Assembly (NCBI RefSeq): GCF_011075055.1
Contig: NC_058150.1
Span: forward strand, 8,066,006 to 8,130,005
Direction of reading: 5' to 3'
DNA from: Mangifera indica
Taxonomy: Eukaryota; Streptophyta; Magnoliopsida; Sapindales; Anacardiaceae
DNA: 64,000 nt
Shown here: in pieces, positions 1 to 11,345 of the stretch
Layout: each line of letters opens with the position of its first letter
Numbering within the stretch: position 1 is the stretch's first letter
Translations under genes and position numbers: made by a program
The notes under the pieces: generated by a model
What the model was told of the DNA's origin: nothing
The model's database searches: none
The model's input: only the letters and a program-made list of their open reading frames with translations

Positions 1-875
1 ACCAATGGACTATTTCCCACCTAAGTTTTAATGCAAAAATAAGCACATATTTATGGAGTTTTGAAAACTTAAACACCTACTAATGGATTAACACATTTTA
101 GAATTTTTTGTTAGAGACAAGGATAAAACAGATATTTTACTTTTCATATTAAAAATATATATAATTAATTTCATTTTTCCCTAGGTTTTGAAAAGTAATA
201 TTTCACTGCAACTTCAAACTTTGAAAAAGTGACATTTCACCCACACAAACTCTTGATTTTCTTCTCTCTGACAATGGCAACGGAGACGACACCATTCTCT
301 TCCCTTCTCTTTCTGCCACGACCGATGATGTCAAATGATAGATGAAGACTAACCAATGATGAAAATTGAAGACAAAGCCTCAATTCCCTTGCAAGGGAAG
401 CATTGATGCGACAACGTCGTAGTTCTCTAGCACCAACTTCATTTTTTGTCGATTCAGCTTCAGGTGAAGATGAAGTGCATGATGACAAAAAATGCGATGG
501 ATTTGAGAATTGGTTGAGGCTTTTTTATCTTTGATTTTCATCATTGATAAGTTTTTATCTATCTTAGGATGTTGTTGGTTGTGACAAAGAGAGAAGGGAG
601 AAAAATAGTGGCTATCATCGTCGATGTGCAATCTCTGTTGTCGGAGAGAAAAAAACCAAAGGTTTATGAAGATAAAATGTCACTTTTTCAAAGTTTGAGG
701 TCGGAATAAAATGTTACTTTCAAAACCTTAGAGGAAAAATAAGATTAATTATATATTTATTAATATAAAAGATAAAATAATAATTTTATTTTTATTTTTA
801 TTTTTAATAAAAAATCTTAATAAATATTGATTCATAAATAAATATTTAAATTTTTAAAACTCTGTAACGATGGCT
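1..875. mobile_element. Long inverted-repeat (foldback) element, left end cut by window
   Basis: The two halves are diverged inverted copies of each other. Positions about 55-290 pair with the reverse complement of about 640-870; both contain a stretch meaning 'tttgaaaaagtgacattt' and an AT-rich run around TATATAATTAAT. The left edge begins ACCAATGGACTATTTCCCAC, which matches the terminal inverted repeats of the two better preserved elements at 42.3 and 43.75 kb (GGCCAAAGGACTATTTC), so the true end lies just outside the window. The outer 50 bp or so are not found on the right arm, and no target duplication can be tested. The short open frames at 237-631 (minus) lie in the hairpin arms and look like chance frames. 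Assignment to a Mutator-like foldback family is inferred from the relatives' 10-bp target duplications. Confidence 0.6.
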
Positions 876-1041
876 CTGTGCGTAAAAGAAAATGTTCTTG
901 AAAGAGAGAGGCTTTTGGGGGAGTTTGCAAGACAAGGAAAGCACCCGATCCTATTCCTACCTCAATCTGTATAGGTGTGGAGTTGTCTTGTGCCATATGT
1001 ACTGAGATTTCTCAGGAGACATGGTCATAAGGCCTCCAAAA

Positions 1042-1044
<3 letters not shown>
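876..1044. other. Intergenic, nothing recognised
   Basis: No conserved frame, repeat or RNA structure was recognised in this short spacer between the foldback element and the microsatellite. Confidence 0.4.

Positions 1045-1116
<72 letters not shown>
1045..1116. repeat. Compound microsatellite (CT)15(CA)21
   Basis: An uninterrupted CT run at 1045-1074 passes directly into a CA run at 1075-1116, followed by TATATA. The open frame through it (975-1169) merely translates the dinucleotides as Leu-Ser and His-Thr repeats and is not a gene. Confidence 0.95.
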
Positions 1117-1122
<6 letters not shown>

Positions 1123-1489
1123 ATGCTATAAATGATAAGCAGCCAGAGGATGTTTGGGCTAAGAAATAGGCTGCAGAGGATCTTCAATGCTTATGACGTA
1201 CTTAAAGGGTCTCCAATTGTGACATTCACCGCAACATTCAGTAGTGAAAATTTGATAAATATAATGAAGATTATTTAGTAGTTATTTGTCAATCAAATTC
1301 AAATTAAGTTAAATTGAATTAAATTCACTCAAATTCATTATTTATTAATAAAATAATATTATTTTATTTAATAATAGATAAAATAGTATTGTTTTGATAA
1401 TTGTCTCTTTAGAATTGAGTAACAAAACGATGCCATTTATTTGTTCAATTGATGCAAAAATTCCAAAAAAATTCTACTTTCATTTTGAG

Positions 1490-1612
1490 TTGACCCATAG
1501 ATAGATGACTTGACTAGTTGCTACATGTAATTTGAATACTTGGTCATTTCTTTGGTGTCACTTTCTTGATTTTGATGAAGGAGGAGTTTGATCACACAAT
1601 AGCTACCCCTCA
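1490..1612 (+). repeat. Dispersed direct repeat, copy 1
   Basis: This stretch resembles 3157-3277 in the same orientation. Both contain ATAGATAGATGAC, a 'TGGTGTCACTTT' core and an 'AGTTTRATCACACAA' block, with perhaps 70-75% similarity by eye. It may be a pair of remnant terminal repeats of a lost element or an old local duplication; the intervening 1.5 kb shows no recognisable coding potential. Confidence 0.5.
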
Positions 1613-1672
1613 AATTTCAATTTGTGACTAGGGCTTTAGAAACTCTTCACTTATCTACACTTAGAGGAATGT

Positions 1673-1904
1673 CATGTGAATGTTTAGGGTGTCTTGCTTT
1701 GCAACATGTTGTGATAATAACTTCGACACCTTAGATTTAGTGCATTGCATGTGTGCATCGTATGTCTGATGCAACAATTCAAATTGTTCACGTGAATGTT
1801 TAGGGTGTCTTGCTTTGCAACATGTTGTGATAATAACTTCTACATCTTGGATTTAATGCATTGCATGTGTGCATCATATGTTTGATGCAATGATTCAAAT
1901 TGTT
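1673..1904. repeat. Tandem duplication, two 116-bp units
   Basis: Unit 1 spans 1673-1788 and unit 2 spans 1789-1904. Both start CAYGTGAATGTTTAGGGTGT and end CAAATTGTT. Only about ten single-base differences separate them, so the duplication is fairly recent. The sequence encodes nothing recognisable. Confidence 0.9.
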
Positions 1905-3940
1905 AGGGCAATATGATCCATTCATTTGATCAAGTCATTGATAAGTCCAATGGCATTATGCAGAAGTTCCTTGATGTAACGTGTTATTAGTAGTACTCTA
2001 GTAACCCTAACAAGTTGGTTTTCAAAGATCGGTTCATGCTAGGGCCGCAATTGAGTTAAGTTGCTAATAAGCTACTTACGACTTGACTCGATTATTGTAT
2101 AGCCAAGTTTAGCGGCTTTAGTATTTACTCAAACTGAGTTTGAGTAAGCTATTATTAGGCTCGATGGGCAAGCTCAGTTGTATAATATCAATAAATTCTT
2201 AAAATTTGAGAACTTACACTTACACATTTAAAATCTTACATTTATCTCTAAAACTTACAATTTAACCTTCTTCCCCTGCCTGATTATATCACACATACAA
2301 CCAAGTGTCAAAATTTGAATAATTAATAGATATATAATATACAAGGTTTTATTGAAATTTCTTTAACGAAACTATAGTTCACAGTTCTTATCTCGAGCTC
2401 TAGTCTTGTGCATCTACCTTAGAGAGTTGAGAATAATACTTGGTTTGAATAAGCTTGATTGTAGCCCTAATTTGTGTTGTTCTCTAGGAGGAACACCACG
2501 ACTGATATTTATAGCAACCTGATCAATTAAGTTTTTCTTTGATCTTCTTCTGCAGGAAGTCTTGGGAAGGATGTTTTGATTAATGGAAGGACAAAAAAGA
2601 ACTTTCTTAAGTCTTCTTTTGAGGAGCCATGGGATCATGAACATTTCATCCAAGATTGAAAAAATAGGTGTTTTCACTGTTAAACTTGGAGGATCCTTTA
2701 TGGGGCCCTTGCTCTAGCACCAATTTATTGATGGAAAATATTGCACAAACAAGAACTATGCAAAACTAGAGGTGTGGTCTTATAAAAGAATTCAATTTGA
2801 GTTAAATGAACGAAGATGTTGTTTTTAAATTGGTTCAAGCAATTGTTTGGGGGATTATATTTAATATTATGTTATTGAGTATTCTAATCAAAGTTTGGTA
2901 AAATAATTGTAAATGATACATCTCAAAAATAAAGGAAAGTCCCATTTCCTTATACACAATCTCTTATTTAACGAACCAAGAGGTTGGGTTAACTAAAAAA
3001 ATTACATAAGAGATATGTCTTAGACTACATTGAGTAATAATAGTATTATGATCATTATCTTATATTTGTAGATAATGATGAAATATGATTAAATGGTTTA
3101 CAAAATTTTTAAAATTTATCATTTCCATTGTTTATGGGAAAAGGGATATTTTGAGTTAATCTATAGATAGATGACATAGATGGGGTCATATGCAATTTGT
3201 ATAGTTGATCGTTTTTCTGGTGTCACTTTTATGATTTTGATTAAAGAGAAGTTTAATCACACAAAAATAGCTTAATTGTTTTCATCCTTAATTAATTTAA
3301 ACTCAATTTTTTTTTTTTTTTGATGTTTGGCAAGGTATGAATTATATTCATTTGTAAGCAAATCAAGTGAAAAATGTGAAAAATATAAAATGTGATACTT
3401 AAAGGTAGTTTACCCATATCATACAGTTAGGTTTTGATTTTGCCATAACGCCCTCATTAATATCATCCTAAGCCAGCTGCACATCATCAATTAGATGGTG
3501 AATGTAAATCCAAGTTGAAAGTTACCGAAATACTAATTTCTTTTGGCCTTACGAAAATGTCAAAAGTTTATTTTGATTTCAAACTCAAAATGGTTGAACA
3601 TTACAATTCCTTCATGGAACATACATGCATGGTTTATTTATTTATTTTTTTAATTCTTAGTAATTTCTATTATTATTCAAACAAAACAAACGTCTCATCC
3701 TTGGTCTCCCAATCATTATATTCAAACCCTTTTTTTTTTTTAACTTATAAATTTAAAAAATCAAATCGTAAGATGTGATGCTGTCATGTTTTATTAACAT
3801 TTGCAATATGGCTCCAATGATAAAACTTTAAAGAAATTACAATTTATACAATATTTTAAAATTTGAGAATAAAACTCTAGAGGAAAGCAATTACATTTTA
3901 TACAATATTTTGAAATTTGAGAATAGCCTTTAATATTGAC
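1905..3940. other. Intergenic, degenerate repeat-like DNA
   Basis: No gene was recognised. The segment at about 2036-2190 contains alternating motifs such as CTAGGGCCGCAATTGAG and GGCTCGATGGGCAAGCTC, reminiscent of the hAT-type MITE at 14.3 kb, but no partner terminus was found. An 87-codon minus-strand frame at 2414-2677 has no recognisable domain. Copy 2 of a dispersed repeat lies at 3157-3277. The rest is AT-rich with poly-T runs at about 3307 and 3730. Confidence 0.4.
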
Positions 3941-3994
3941 TTATTTTATAGTTGCTGTAAAAAAAATATTAAAAAAATGTGTGGAGTTATTTGA

Positions 3995-4262
3995 TTATGG
4001 AGTTCACCTGCCAAGAACTTAACCAACTTTCCTGCATATTCTTGTTCCTTGGATTTTTTTTCTTCAGAGAAGTCCCTTCTCTCCTCTATAAAACTCCCAA
4101 ATTCTGTAAGTTTCATGAGTGACATAAAGAATGCAATCTTTGACAACATCACAAGACAATGGTAAACCAAAAATCTTGTGTAGGCAATAATCAATTAAAT
4201 CAACATCAGTTGGATGATGCTTATTACTAAAAGGAAGAAAACAAGAATTGAAAATGATGTTG
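3995..4262 (-). pseudogene. NAC-domain transcription factor fragment
   Basis: On the minus strand, starting near 4240 and reading to lower coordinates, one frame gives HHPTDVDLIDYCLHKIFGLP followed by a segment ending DCILY. This matches the conserved start of the NAC domain (FHPTDEELxxYYLxxKIxGxPL...VIxDCDLY). It continues with an 'RIWEFYRGEKGLL' stretch in place of the usual PWxIW...LYFF segment, then a stop. After a frameshift, 'GTRICRKVG' resembles the next NAC motif (RxxRxxGxGxW). The fragment has no plausible start codon and lacks the C-terminal half of the NAC domain, so it is a decayed, 5'-located piece of a NAC gene. Family assignment is from motif recognition only. Confidence 0.6.
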
Positions 4263-5030
4263 CCAGTCTTCGCGAAGCTTTCTGAGGTGATCTTTTAAGG
4301 AAATCTTCACAAGCTGTGTTGCAAGTTTACTAAGAAGCTATATTGATGAGTGAGAGGTAGAGTTCAACACCAAAGAGTGAAGCACTGGTGATGATGAAGA
4401 ATATGACAAGTGTGGCTAAGAGTTTGGTGGTTGGTCGGTGTTTAGTTTGCCTTCACAAATCGGTTGATGGCTTGTTTTGATTAGCTAATGGTTGCTAGGT
4501 GTCTAGGGTTACGAAGGATTAAATCAAACACAATCCGATTCGAGTACCTGTCAACCCAAACACAACTTGCAATAGAATTAGTGTAAGAAATACTAAATTC
4601 GAATCTAATTTTTTTTTAAATGTATTGTAAATTGTGTGCTTTAGACATGACACCTTGGAATATTAGTAAAATAATGAAGGAATAATTATATTTTTTGTAT
4701 CGAAATCTTACACAAAAATCCTTCATTTAAATTGCTGGCGCAAACCAAGGTGAGATTAATAATGATAAAATCCAGGCGAGGTTGCTGTGTATAAATGTTT
4801 CTAAACATAAGTGGACCGCAAGAGACTATCAAACAACCAATAAAATTAAAGTCAAAAGTTTGACCTAAGTATTTTTAAGCCACTGACCATTCCCAACCTA
4901 GTCATTGGAGTTTCAAAAGTTACAAATAACAACCGCAATAATTCCTCATTAATTCTTCCTCTTATTTGCTCTCTGACTATTCTTGTCTTCTTCCTTCCTT
5001 CAATGACAACCACCCTCCCCATATATGGAA
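4263..5030. other. Intergenic
   Basis: No gene was recognised here. The right part is presumably the distal promoter of the bZIP gene. The 69-codon minus-strand frame at 4852-5061 resembles nothing known. Confidence 0.35.
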
Positions 5031-5744
5031 TATATAAAGAAAATCTAGAGCTTTGCATCATAGATATTATAAAAGAGTCACTAGGGTTTCATCTCTACAA
5101 AACTGTACCATAGTCGAGGGGCTCTTCTGTAAGCATATCAATGATTAATTCCACTTCCTTTTTTTTTTTTTTTATGATTTATTATTTCTTTAAGCTATAT
5201 AGAAGATTTATAGAGTTATTCTGATTTTTTGCATTCTAGTGCCATCATTTTAATTTTGTGCAGTTGATATATTTTTGTTTCATTTTGATGTTGAAGTTGG
5301 ATATATGATTAGGTTATCATGTAGAGTTTCATTCAATTTAAAAAACATAGTTGTTTGAAATTTCTTTGATCTCAAAATATTAATAAGTTTTTTCTTAGAG
5401 GTTATTTTTTACTTCCATACTCAAGTTATTTTCATGATTTGTGTATTTCTTTAAGTTAATGGAAGCCTGGATTGTGAATTTTGGGTTTCGACTTTAGATA
5501 AGTTCAAAAGGTTCTTATATGTTGTTTTCTAATATTATCTTTTTAACTTTCTGGATTGGATCTATTTGTAGATATCGAAATAAACCCTTAAAATTGATTT
5601 TGATCTTGATTTTAGAAATGTCATTAAGTTTTCATTTAGGGTTTCTTTCAAGTTTGAATTATATAGTTGTTCGATATTTCTTTCATCTCAAGAATTTTAA
5701 CTTATTTTTTTTGCCTTGGAGGTTGATTTTGGAGATTTACGGTG
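5031..5744 (+). promoter_or_regulatory. Probable TATA box and 5' leader of the bZIP gene
   Basis: TATATAAA at 5031-5038 is followed about 50 bp downstream by AGTCACTAGGGTTTCATCTC, a typical plant transcript start context. The string TCTTCTGTAAGC near 5125-5136 could be the donor of a leader intron running through the T-rich stretch to an acceptor shortly before the ATG at 5745 (an AG is present in TTGCCTTGGAG, about 5720). Leader introns of this size are common in plant genes. Both the start site and the intron are inferred. Confidence 0.4.
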
Positions 5745-8705
5745 ATGGATAAGGGCAAGCGACCATTAATCGAGGATGAAGAAGAAGATTTCTTTTCTGT
5801 TTTAAATGGTTTACATGAAGAAATGATATCTGGTAACCCTAGTCGAACAACAAATAATTTCCTCTTAAAACCATGGTTAATTATTATTAAGAAATTAAAA
5901 ATCTAACTTTTAGTTTTACATAAGATCTTGATGGCGCAGGATCAGCGGATGAAACCCCTCTTGTGGGTGATATGAACAGCATGGATGAAGAACTCTTTTC
6001 CAAGTTCTTGACCATGAATTTTAATGACAACTCTTCAAACATGGAGGCAAGTTCCAAGGCAGCAACATCAGCCTCAGAGGCTTTGCCTGTTGCTCAACCG
6101 CCACGAAATTTAAGATTGCCAAGATTACCAAGGCCAAAATTAAGTTTGAAAATAAATCAAAGACACAGCGGCGATGCATCAATTACACAGCCGCGAATTG
6201 TCAGAACTAAATCATTTGTAGTCAGAAAAGCCATGCCTCGTGATGAGCTTGAAATGTTGGCCTTACATGATCCAAAGCGAGCAAACAGGTATGTATGTAT
6301 GTATGTATATATATATATATATATATATAAACTCATTTTGTTGTGCATTGAGTGATTAATCTTTTTCAGTGTTATTGTTGTTAATCCTCTAAATTCTACT
6401 GCGCTTTTGTTTGAATATTGAACTTTTTGATCGATGTGGTTGATGAATGTGATATGTTGATGTGAATTTCTGAGGTTTAATTTTTTTCTTGTCATATTGA
6501 AATCATAGATTGTTGTGCTGCGGGGTCTGTTTGATATTTTATGTTTTGTTTTAGCATTTCTAGAATTTCTTCTTTGTACTTGCAGTGGCTTATATTTTAT
6601 ATATATATATAACAACCATATGTACTTCATGGTTGCCATTGAAAACATATGGTTTGTTCTTCCTAGTAAGTACTAGTAGCTTTTTTATTATTCATTTATT
6701 GTTTTACTTGGTTGTTTGAAAATTTTGAGAAAATTTTGTATTTTTAAAAACTAATAAATTTAGTTGGGTGATAAATTGTATTATATTACACATTGTACTG
6801 TAAAATTAATTTTATGAACGCTAAATTTTCACGTATAAAAATGATAACACATAGATTAGAAAATTAAAAAGAGAGAGTCGAAAACCTGATATAGTTAACC
6901 ATTATAATTCAATCTTCATCCACACAAGGAAAAATAGGATAGTACATACTTAGAATGTAGCTTTAATTTAAAAGTTTCAATATGTATATAAAATTGTCGT
7001 TTCCATTATAGCAAAAGAATTGTAGAAAACTTTCATTCATGCAACAAGAAGGTCATTAGCTGCCTTCAAGTTTTTTTTAGAAAAAAACCCAAAGATTAAC
7101 AAAATTAGTGGAACTTTAGAACTTCCTAGGTGAAGGTTTGAGTTCAAATATATATCATATTTGTAAAACTTTGACTTACTTAGTACAGTAACTGTAAATC
7201 CAATCATTGTGTCCCAAATTTATTTATCTAATAAATACGGGTGAAGTCTCCCAGATTTACTTGTCTAACAAATATGGGTGGAGTTCCTAGTTATAAAAAG
7301 AAGTTTCTGTTAGGAAGTAATACTATTACCATATGTTAGCATTTTCGTAAAGGCAATAGCATAAAACATCACATTCACATTCACATAGTTTCAGTTTGGC
7401 ATAATACACAAAACACCGGTATTCAGCTGCTTTGTCTAATTGAAATTAACAAGATAATTAAGCCAATTGAAGTTTCTCTTGTTAAACATAAAACAAAACA
7501 TCTTGAATATTTGATATTTTATTTTAATTTTTTCGGTTGTTTTGTTAGTTTAACCATGTAGAATTATGTGTGCTTCTCTGAATATGACACAGAATTATGA
7601 CAAATCGAATGTCAGCGATAAGGTCAAAAGAGAAGAAGAAGCTGTACATTTACATGCTTGAAAATAAATTATCTGCTTTGCAATCCAAATCAACTGAAGT
7701 GACTTCTGAATTGAAAAAGTTGGAGGTATGTAGTTGATGAATGACGAATCAGTCTAATCTATAGTCTAATATTAAAGAAAGAAAAGCTTGTGTCTCCCTT
7801 TATTTTACTCTCAAATGTTATTTCTCTACGAAAAGTATCTTTTGAAAACTTTGGTTTTTCATTTTTTATAAGCAGGCAGAATCCGAATCCTTGAATGCTG
7901 AAAATAAAATGTTGACAACTCGAATGGAGCTTGCTCAGCAACAGGTTAATTTGCAAGATGGTAGGGAATTCTTCGATTTTAATTACTATCATTTAATATA
8001 TATTTGATTTTTAGGCATTTGAAGTTCCATCAAATGTGTTAGCCAGCGTTTGCAATATTCCTGAGTCATCTAATCTATAAGATGGAAAATAAGATGTATG
8101 TATTAGCTTATGAATCTCATAATATCAAAGACTTGTATTATACAAGAAAACAGCAACTTACACATGCACAGGCACACATGGTTTGCTAACACTAAGTTAT
8201 GAGAAATTTGGGGGAGCTGTTTGTTTTGTTTTGGTAATCTGTGCTTTGAAATACTTGTATAATTATCATTAATATTTTACTGTCAAGGCTTGTAATTTTG
8301 CGTGAAATAGATGTCTTTCTAATGTTTAATTTCCTTGCAGCATTGAACGATCAAATAAAAAGTCAAATCCTGCACACGAAAGCCTTGTTATTGAGACAAA
8401 AAAATGCACCAAATTATGGCGGACCCGTCGCCAATCCTTATCCCGGAAACATTAATCCTGCAATGATGAATGCACCATTAGCCGCGCAACAGTTTCCACG
8501 GCTCCAGCTTCACCATCCTCACCAGCAGCAACAACAGAACTTTGATTTTCAGCAGCCTAATCTTGGGCAACTTAATTATGGTGTTCAGTATGGTCCAGGA
8601 GAACCCAGCCAACCTCAACCTGAACGGCTGCAGCAGCAGCAAGTGAATCCTCAGCCATCCTTTATAGAACAGGTGCTCGCTGCAGAAAAATCCATATATA
8701 AGTGA
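5745..8705 (+). CDS. bZIP transcription factor, group I-like
   Basis: Five exons join in frame: 5745-5832, 5940-6288, 7593-7725, 7876-7960 and 8341-8705, all with GT/AG introns. The N-terminal part (MDKGKRPLIEDEEEDFF...) is acidic. The basic region begins DPKRAN at the end of exon 2 and continues in exon 3 as RIMTNRMSAIRSKEKKK. The N-x7-R/K invariant is N-RMSAIRS-K; the Lys in place of Arg at that position is typical of plant group I bZIPs (VIP1/RSG relatives). A leucine zipper follows across exons 3-5 (YMLENKLSALQ ... LKKLEAESESLNAENK ... DALNDQIKSQI). The C-terminus is Gln/Pro-rich. It should be a nuclear dimeric DNA-binding regulator. Several basic-region residues differ from the family norm (I-M-T before N; I instead of A/V in the SAxRS core), suggesting a divergent member. 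Target genes cannot be told from sequence. Confidence 0.88.
6289..6328 (+). repeat. TATG/TA microsatellite at the intron 2 splice donor
   Basis: The donor after exon 2 reads GTATGTATGTATGTATGTATATATAT, so the first four TATG units overlap the splice donor itself and each offers a GTATGT-like donor. The run passes into (TA)n up to about 6328. In bZIP intron 2 (6289-7592) no other feature was recognised. Confidence 0.85.
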
Positions 8706-8992
8706 TCTGTTTGCATTCAGGATGGAGTGATCTTCTGAACTATTGGTTGTGTTTCCATTACTGGACGATTAGTATGTTTATTTTGTTCTCTTATGCTTAT
8801 GGTTGATGTTGAGTATGTTGTATGTCTAGTACTGCAACATAACCTCCATTGTTGTTGGGAAACTTAATTTCAGAAGGATTTGTGTTTTTTTTATAGATAT
8901 TATTGTTATTGGCCAACTTCTAGCATTGGCTATGACATCTCTACAAAATGGGTCTTTCTGTAGTGATTATTGCATTTGCATGTGATGATATA
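8706..8992. other. 3' flank of the bZIP gene
   Basis: This short stretch between the bZIP stop codon and the copia LTR presumably holds the 3' UTR. No clear polyadenylation signal was singled out. Confidence 0.4.
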
Positions 8993-9543
8993 CATCATGA
9001 AGCATAAACTTTCTTTTAATAGAGCGCATAGTTACTAATGATTAGTTGAATAGTGGTGCGGCTTGTAATATTAAAATGGTGAGTTGTGCGCATAAGAGAA
9101 GGCCAAATAGTGGAGAGAAGATTTTTTCTCTCACTCTTGATTCGAGAAAGTTTTTAATCTCTTCTCGACTCTTTTGGAGACAGCCTAGGGCACGAATCAT
9201 TTTGCAGCAAGTCTGACGGTGAGATGTTGTTTCTTGGACCAACGGTGAGTGATCTGAGTTTCTGCCATTTTCATATGTTAGATCCAAGAGTTATTATAAG
9301 TTTTGATAGATTGTCTAAAGCTGGCATGTGTTCTTTCTTGTATAAGAATATGAATCTATATTTTTTTAGATAGTATTATAGTGTTTTTAGATAGTATTTT
9401 TTTTTTTTTTAGATAGTATTATATATTATTGAGTTGTTGACGAAGAAAGAACTAAAGTATTTTTCATTTCTTTATCTTGACTTTGGACTATTGTTTAGAT
9501 TTGGTAGTCTTTGTTTGTTGGCAGGTTTTTTTTCTTCTGATCA
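8993..9543 (+). repeat. 5' LTR of the old copia element
   Basis: It aligns with 15569-16048: shared blocks include GAAGCATRAAC at the start, ATAGTTACTAAT, GAGAAGATWTTTTCTCTCACTC, GACGGTGAGATG and TTTTTCATTTCTT. It ends TTCTGATCA directly before the primer-binding site. The start is set by homology; the canonical TG appears mutated to CA. Confidence 0.8.
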
Positions 9544-9555
9544 TGGTATCAGAGC
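9544..9555 (+). other. Primer-binding site (initiator Met tRNA type)
   Basis: TGGTATCAGAGC follows the LTR end immediately. This is the classical plant copia/gypsy sequence complementary to the 3' end of initiator methionine tRNA. Confidence 0.85.
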
Positions 9556-10457
9556 CTCTGACTAATGTTTTATATGATTGAGTTTTCTATTTCTTGTTAC
9601 ACAAACAAAATAGAGTAAGGTATTTCAACTTTATTTATTCCAACCAATGAGGCCAACATGTCTAGTAGTATACTTATGTCTAGTCTACAACTAGTAAACC
9701 CTAAGTTAAATGAGAACAGTTATTAGTATTAGAGAACACAAGTTCTTTACTCTCTAGGTGCACATGACCTAGATGACCATTTGATAGGTTTATTAGCTTG
9801 TTCCTCACTATTTGTCTTTGTGAAAAATATTTAGGGTAATAACATAGTAAAATAGAGGAACTTATAATATTCAGTTTGGAGGAAGATTGATAGGTGTTTG
9901 ATGATTTGCTTGTTAGCCTCAATTTTAGAGGGAATGTTTAGTTATGTGTCTAGTTGTATGACCTCAATTGCAATTTGGAATTCTCTTTGAAGTTATTTCA
10001 TTTCAGAATCAAAGGTTAGGTTCATGCAACTGAAGTCAAAATTATATATATTTAAGAAAATGTCATTGAGCATTCATGAGTACATTAGGAGTATGAAAGA
10101 GATCTTTGATGCTCTGCTACCAAATGGATAGAGTTTAATAGAGGATGATTTCATTAAATTTGTGGTTGATGGTTTAGAACCAGAGTATGATCCTATGGTA
10201 ATACAAATATTGTCTAAGATGACATCTATTATTGAGAAGATGAATTTGACTGAAGCTAAATTTTTGTTGCAAAAATTTGAGTAGAGGATGAATAGTTTTA
10301 TGAACTATAATGTGAATTTACATAGAGGGATAGAAATGTACCAAATAGAGTATCCAACAATAATGGAAGTACTAGAGGGTGTAATAGATTTCCAAATGAT
10401 GAGGACTAGGTAATAATGGTATGGGGTGAAGAACCACTTGAAATAATATGCTAGGAA

Positions 10458-10639
10458 GTTATCAACCTGGTAAAGGCAGGGGTAGGAATTTTGTCAAACA
10501 AAGAGTGATTTGTTAGTTGTGTGACAAAACAAGGCATGTAATTTTGAAGTTGTCAACCTAGTAGAGGCAAGGGTCGGAATTTTGTCAAACCAAGAATGAT
10601 TCATTAGTTGTGTCACAAAACAAGGACATGTAGTTTCAA
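10458..10639 (+). repeat. 91-bp tandem duplication over the gag zinc knuckle
   Basis: Copies at 10458-10548 and 10549-10639 share GGAATTTTGTCAAAC and TTAGTTGTGTSACAAAACAAG. Each copy carries the Cys-x2-Cys-like start of the zinc knuckle. The duplication lies within the decayed copia polyprotein. Confidence 0.8.
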
Positions 10640-10814
10640 AATGCTATCATAGGTTTGATGTTAATTTTCTTGGGTACAATCAAAGTCAAGAGCTTGTGGA
10701 TCAAACAAGGAATGAACCTTTTAAGGCACAAAACTCATCTAGACAATCTAGAAAATCACACGTCTTAGCCTTACTCTTATACAAACAACCCTTTACAATC
10801 ATCTTACACAAAAG

Positions 10815-11345
10815 CACAAATGGAAGAAGTATAAAACTCTTTAGCCCAAATTTCGTACTCATAAGATTCCTAAATAAGCACATAACCAAAGTGTAGTTGT
10901 AGCTAGTTGTACATGGATTCAGGAGCCATTGACCATGTTGCCTCAATGTAATCAATTAGATGTGCAAAAGGATTATAGGGGCAAGCAACAACTTTCAGTT
11001 GGTAGTGAAGAATGATTAAACATTTCTCATATAAGTACAACTTTACTGCACCACAAATGGAAGAAGTACGAAACTCTTTAGCCCAAATTTCCTATTCATA
11101 AGATTCCCACACAAACATAGAACCAAAACAACCTTAATAATAAACCAACTGTCCTATCTTCCTCAAATAATTACATAACTAATCCAACCACTACAATTAA
11201 TCCTAGTTGTATATGGATTCAGGAGTTATCGATCATGTTACCTCAATGTAAATTAATTGGATGTGTAAAACGATTAGAGAGGCATGCAACAACTTCAAGT
11301 TGCTAGCGGAGAATTTAAAACATTTTTCACAAAAGTACAACTTTA
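10815..11345 (+). repeat. Tandem duplication over the protease active site
   Basis: Copy 1 is 10815-11051 and copy 2 is 11052-11345; copy 2 has about 55 bp that copy 1 lacks. Shared blocks: CACAAATGGAAGAAGTA, ACTCTTTAGCCCAAATTTC and ATGGATTCAGGAG. The second copy also carries the aspartic protease motif (DSGV-IDHV). The differences between the copies are modest, so this duplication seems younger than the LTR divergence. Confidence 0.8.

Noticed and set aside
237..631. Overlapping minus-strand open frames of 83 codons
   Set aside because: They lie in the arms of an inverted-repeat element, overlap each other in different frames and show no domain.
975..1169. Open frame with Leu-Ser and His-Thr repeats
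   Set aside because: It is the translation of the CT/CA microsatellite.
2414..2740. Minus-strand frame and a TTGGTGCTAGAGC string resembling a copia primer-binding site
   Set aside because: The string differs from the usual site at several positions and no LTR end or gag was found beside it.
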